Positions 61,731 through 64,000 of a DNA stretch of 64,000 bases are shown piece after piece; within the stretch, counting starts at the first letter, position 1, and the number at the start of each line of letters is the position of its first letter. Source of the DNA: TK10-74A sp965263065 (GTDB lineage: Bacteria > Chloroflexota > Dehalococcoidia > Bin125); assembly GCA_965263065.1 (NCBI GenBank), contig CBDHGH010000003.1, positions 1,240,001-1,304,000 on the forward strand, in the 5' to 3' direction. Under the pieces are notes generated by a model. That model searched no databases and was not told where the DNA came from. It saw only the letters and a program-made list of their open reading frames with translations. The translations under genes and the position numbers were made by a program.

Positions 61731-63182
61731 ATGCGCCGCCGTGCGCCGTCGTCGCGCTGGCACAGGCGCCGATCGCACCGGCAATCGTGGCTGGGCCTGA
61801 TCGCGGCGCTGGCGCTGGCCCTGGCCGCCTGCGGCGGCGCCGATCGCCCCGATCCGGCCGCGTTCGACCCCGACGCCCACGACCTCACCCAACTGGTCAT
61901 CTGGGAGCGCAGCGACAGCCTCATCCTCGTGCGCCAGAATCTCCCGCCCGCGCAGCAGGACCTGATCGACCAACTCCTCGCGTCGGAGCTGCCCGGCCTC
62001 GACAAGTACGTCGTCGACCTCGCCGCCTTCCCCAACCCCTACCGCCTGCAAGTCATCGACTACCTCCGCGCCCGCTACCGCACGCCGCCCTACACCATCG
62101 TCTTCAACTACCCCCAGATCTTCGATTTCCACCCCGCCGACTCCGACACCGACGCCTACATCGCCTTCAAGCGGGCGCTCTTCGGCGCGCTCTATCCGCG
62201 CATGGCCGCGATGATGGACCCCGGCGCCCCGCGCCTCATCGACGCCCGTGAGGTGCTCTGGGGCGGCGTCGAAGTCGACGGCATCCCGGCCCTCGAGTTC
62301 CCCAGCCAGGTCTCCGCCCAAGACGCCGCCGCCTGGATCAACGACAGCGACCGCGTGATCGGCGTCGCCATCAACGGTGATGTCCGCGCCTACCCCATCC
62401 GCATCATCGCCTGGCACGAGATGGTCAACGACACCGTCGGCGGCCTGCCGGTCTCGCTCGCCTACTGCACGCTCTGCGGCGCGCCCATCCTCTACGACGG
62501 CCGCGCCGGCGACGCCGTCTACCGCTTCGGCACCAGCGGGCTGCTCTATCGATCCAACAAGCTGATGTACGACCGCACGACGGAGACGCTCTGGAACCAG
62601 TTCAGCGGCGAGCCCGTCTGGGGCCCGCTCGCCGGCCGCGGCATCCGGCTGACCCCGTTGCCCGCCGTCCGCACCACCTGGGGCGAGTGGCGCCGCGCCC
62701 ATCCCGGCTCCACCGTGCTGGACATCCAGACCGGCTTCAGCCGCGACTACGGCCCCGGCGTCGCCTACGCCGACTACAACGCCAGCCCCGACCCCCTCTT
62801 CTACGTCCCCGTCCGGGACGACCGCCTGCCCGCCAAGGCGGAGGTCTACGTCGTGCGGCTGCCCAACGCCGTCGCGGTCTACCCCGTAGCCCGGCTGGCC
62901 GAGTTGGTCCTCATCCAGGAGCGCGTCGGCGGCGTCGGCCTCGTCGTGGTCGCCACCGCCGACGGCCTGGGCGGCCGGGCGTACGAGTCGGGCGGCGTGC
63001 GCTTCACCGACGCCGATCCGGCCGCCGGCACGCTCACCGATGCCGCCGGCGGCGTCTGGCTGCTGGACGAGGAGGGCCTGCGCGGCCCCGGCGGTCGCCG
63101 GTTGCCGCGCCTCGGCGGGCATCAGGCTTTCTGGTTCGCGATCGCCAATCACACCCCGCAGGCCGTGCTCTTCGCGGGCTAG
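61731..63182 (+). CDS. DUF3179-domain lipoprotein
   Basis: A 483-residue paralog of the 26477 protein. A basic N-terminus (R-R-R-A-P and R-R-R-S-H-R) precedes a hydrophobic run and lipobox Cys34 (L-A-L-A-A-C). The DUF3179 core repeats the same blocks: I-N-G-D-V-R-A-Y-P, H-E-M-V-N-D, S-L-A-Y-C-T-L-C-G, F-G-T-S-G-L-L-Y, T-L-W-N-Q-F-S-G-E and Y-N-A-S. It begins 11 bases after the carboxylase stop with ATG 61731 and lies before the second DppB gene. Role unknown; two copies each next to CoA genes are noteworthy. Confidence 0.9.
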   Translation: MRRRAPSSRWHRRRSHRQSWLGLIAALALALAACGGADRPDPAAFDPDAHDLTQLVIWERSDSLILVRQNLPPAQQDLIDQLLASELPGLDKYVVDLAAFPNPYRLQVIDYLRARYRTPPYTIVFNYPQIFDFHPADSDTDAYIAFKRALFGALYPRMAAMMDPGAPRLIDAREVLWGGVEVDGIPALEFPSQVSAQDAAAWINDSDRVIGVAINGDVRAYPIRIIAWHEMVNDTVGGLPVSLAYCTLCGAPILYDGRAGDAVYRFGTSGLLYRSNKLMYDRTTETLWNQFSGEPVWGPLAGRGIRLTPLPAVRTTWGEWRRAHPGSTVLDIQTGFSRDYGPGVAYADYNASPDPLFYVPVRDDRLPAKAEVYVVRLPNAVAVYPVARLAELVLIQERVGGVGLVVVATADGLGGRAYESGGVRFTDADPAAGTLTDAAGGVWLLDEEGLRGPGGRRLPRLGGHQAFWFAIANHTPQAVLFAG

Positions 63183-63299
63183 CAGCCTGCTGACGAAATG
63201 GCCACGTGCGCGCGCGACTGGCGGCCCTGGCCCCGAAAGGGCTAGTATGCGCCGAACCCGCCGAGCCGGGCGGCGATCCACGAAAGGGTGACCGCGCCC

Positions 63300-64000
63300 A
63301 TGCAGTTCTGGAACTTCCTCGCGATCCGGCTGCTCCAGGCGTTCTTCGTCGTCTTCGTCGTGGTGAGCATCGTCTTCTTCGTCTCGCGCACCGTGGGCAG
63401 CCCCGAGACGTTCCTGCTCCCCTTCGACGCGACGAACGCCGATATCGAGGCGCTGCGCGAGAACCTGGGCCTCAACGACCCGATGATCATCCAGTACGGC
63501 AACTTCCTCTGGGAGCTACTGCAGCTGGACTTCGGGAATTCGTTCCGCGGCGGCGGCATCTCAACGATCGAGTCCATCGGCGACCGATCGGTGAACACAT
63601 TCAAGCTGGGCGGCGCGGCGCTCGTCGTCGCCATCGGCGGGTCGGTGCCACTGGGGATCATCGCGGCCCTGCGGCGCGGCAAGCCGGTCGACTGGCTGGC
63701 GCGGCTGCTGGCCGTGATTGGGCAGGCCACCCCCAGCTTCTGGCTGGGCCTGATGATGATCTTCTTCTTCGCCGTGGAGCTGGGCTGGTTCCCCACCGGC
63801 GGCGCATCGGGGTTCAAGGCACTGATCCTGCCGGCCATCTCGCTGGGCTTGCTCGAGATGGCCGCCATCATGCGGCTCACCCGCTCGGGCATGATCGAGG
63901 TGATGGACACCGACTTCATCCGCACCGCGCGCGCCAAGGGCCTGAATGAGCGCGTCGTGATCGTGCGGCACGCGGTGCGGCACGCGCTCCTGCCGGTCGT
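63300..64000 (+). CDS. ABC transporter permease, DppB/OppB family (partial)
   Basis: The right edge cuts this gene; 233 residues are visible. It begins M-Q-F-W-N-F-L-A-I-R-L-L-Q-A and continues with the same pattern of helices as the 15534 permease. It shares I-G-Q-A-T-P-S-F-W-L-G-L-M-M-I-F-F-F and the coupling loop T-A-R-A-K-G-L-N-E-R. AAAGGG lies 11 bases before ATG 63300; an in-frame GTG at 63288 is possible but poorer. The other permease and ATPases are presumably to the right. It is the intact remnant of a second importer whose binding protein at 56282 has decayed. Confidence 0.92.
   Translation, partial: MQFWNFLAIRLLQAFFVVFVVVSIVFFVSRTVGSPETFLLPFDATNADIEALRENLGLNDPMIIQYGNFLWELLQLDFGNSFRGGGISTIESIGDRSVNTFKLGGAALVVAIGGSVPLGIIAALRRGKPVDWLARLLAVIGQATPSFWLGLMMIFFFAVELGWFPTGGASGFKALILPAISLGLLEMAAIMRLTRSGMIEVMDTDFIRTARAKGLNERVVIVRHAVRHALLPV

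Overview
The window is a high-GC (about 70% by eye), densely packed bacterial chromosome segment with no rRNA, tRNA, phage, insertion sequence or CRISPR array that I can see. The gene content is a housekeeping sigma factor and a Lon-like protease, several class III (CaiB/BaiF) CoA-transferases, crotonases, short-chain dehydrogenases, a luciferase-like monooxygenase beside an enolase-superfamily dehydratase, Tat-exported alanine-rich lipoprotein binding proteins and two DUF3179 lipoproteins. This mix suggests a marine or sponge-associated Chloroflexota lineage (SAR202/Dehalococcoidia-like). The assignment is an inference from gene content only.

Layout. 1-3.4 kb: the Lon-like AAA protease (cut by the window edge), the primary-type sigma factor and a small basic ORF. 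3.6-12.7 kb: three crotonases, a double-hotdog MaoC protein, an aminoglycoside-phosphotransferase-like kinase, a disulfide flavoreductase, a double-VOC protein, an amidohydrolase and an SDR. 13-17.4 kb: an oligopeptide-type ABC importer (binding protein plus two permeases, no ATPase genes), with a 108-bp palindromic element between binding protein and permeases. 17.4-24.8 kb: an aminotransferase, a 1-Cys peroxiredoxin, a PdxA2-DUF1537 kinase pair for four-carbon sugar acids, a flavin monooxygenase, an enolase-superfamily sugar-acid dehydratase and an SDR. 24.8-56.2 kb: a large acyl-CoA catabolic block with seven class III CoA-transferase genes (nine domains), crotonases, an acyl-CoA dehydrogenase, a stand-alone carboxyltransferase with an epimerase-like VOC protein, a single-chain acyl-CoA carboxylase, a racemase and a FadB-like bifunctional enzyme, interspersed with a fluoride channel, a cyclase-family hydrolase, a DinB protein and an OatA-like acyltransferase. 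56.3-64 kb: a decayed second alanine-rich binding protein, a second single-chain carboxylase, a second DUF3179 lipoprotein and the start of a second permease.

Working together. The CoA-transferases would activate carboxylic acids, dehydrogenase/hydratase/3-hydroxyacyl-CoA dehydrogenase steps would oxidise them, the racemase and the carboxylases would deal with branched or propionyl-type intermediates, and the ABC importers may bring in substrates. No gene names a substrate.

Most notable observation: the thiol peroxidase at 35341-35802 has an in-frame TGA exactly where its peroxidatic cysteine belongs (P-x3-T-x2-C), followed by a hairpin at the right distance for a bacterial SECIS. I read it as a selenocysteine peroxiredoxin. 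Second: three CoA-transferase pairs (two fused, one split) each combine a half that has lost the catalytic aspartate with one that keeps it.
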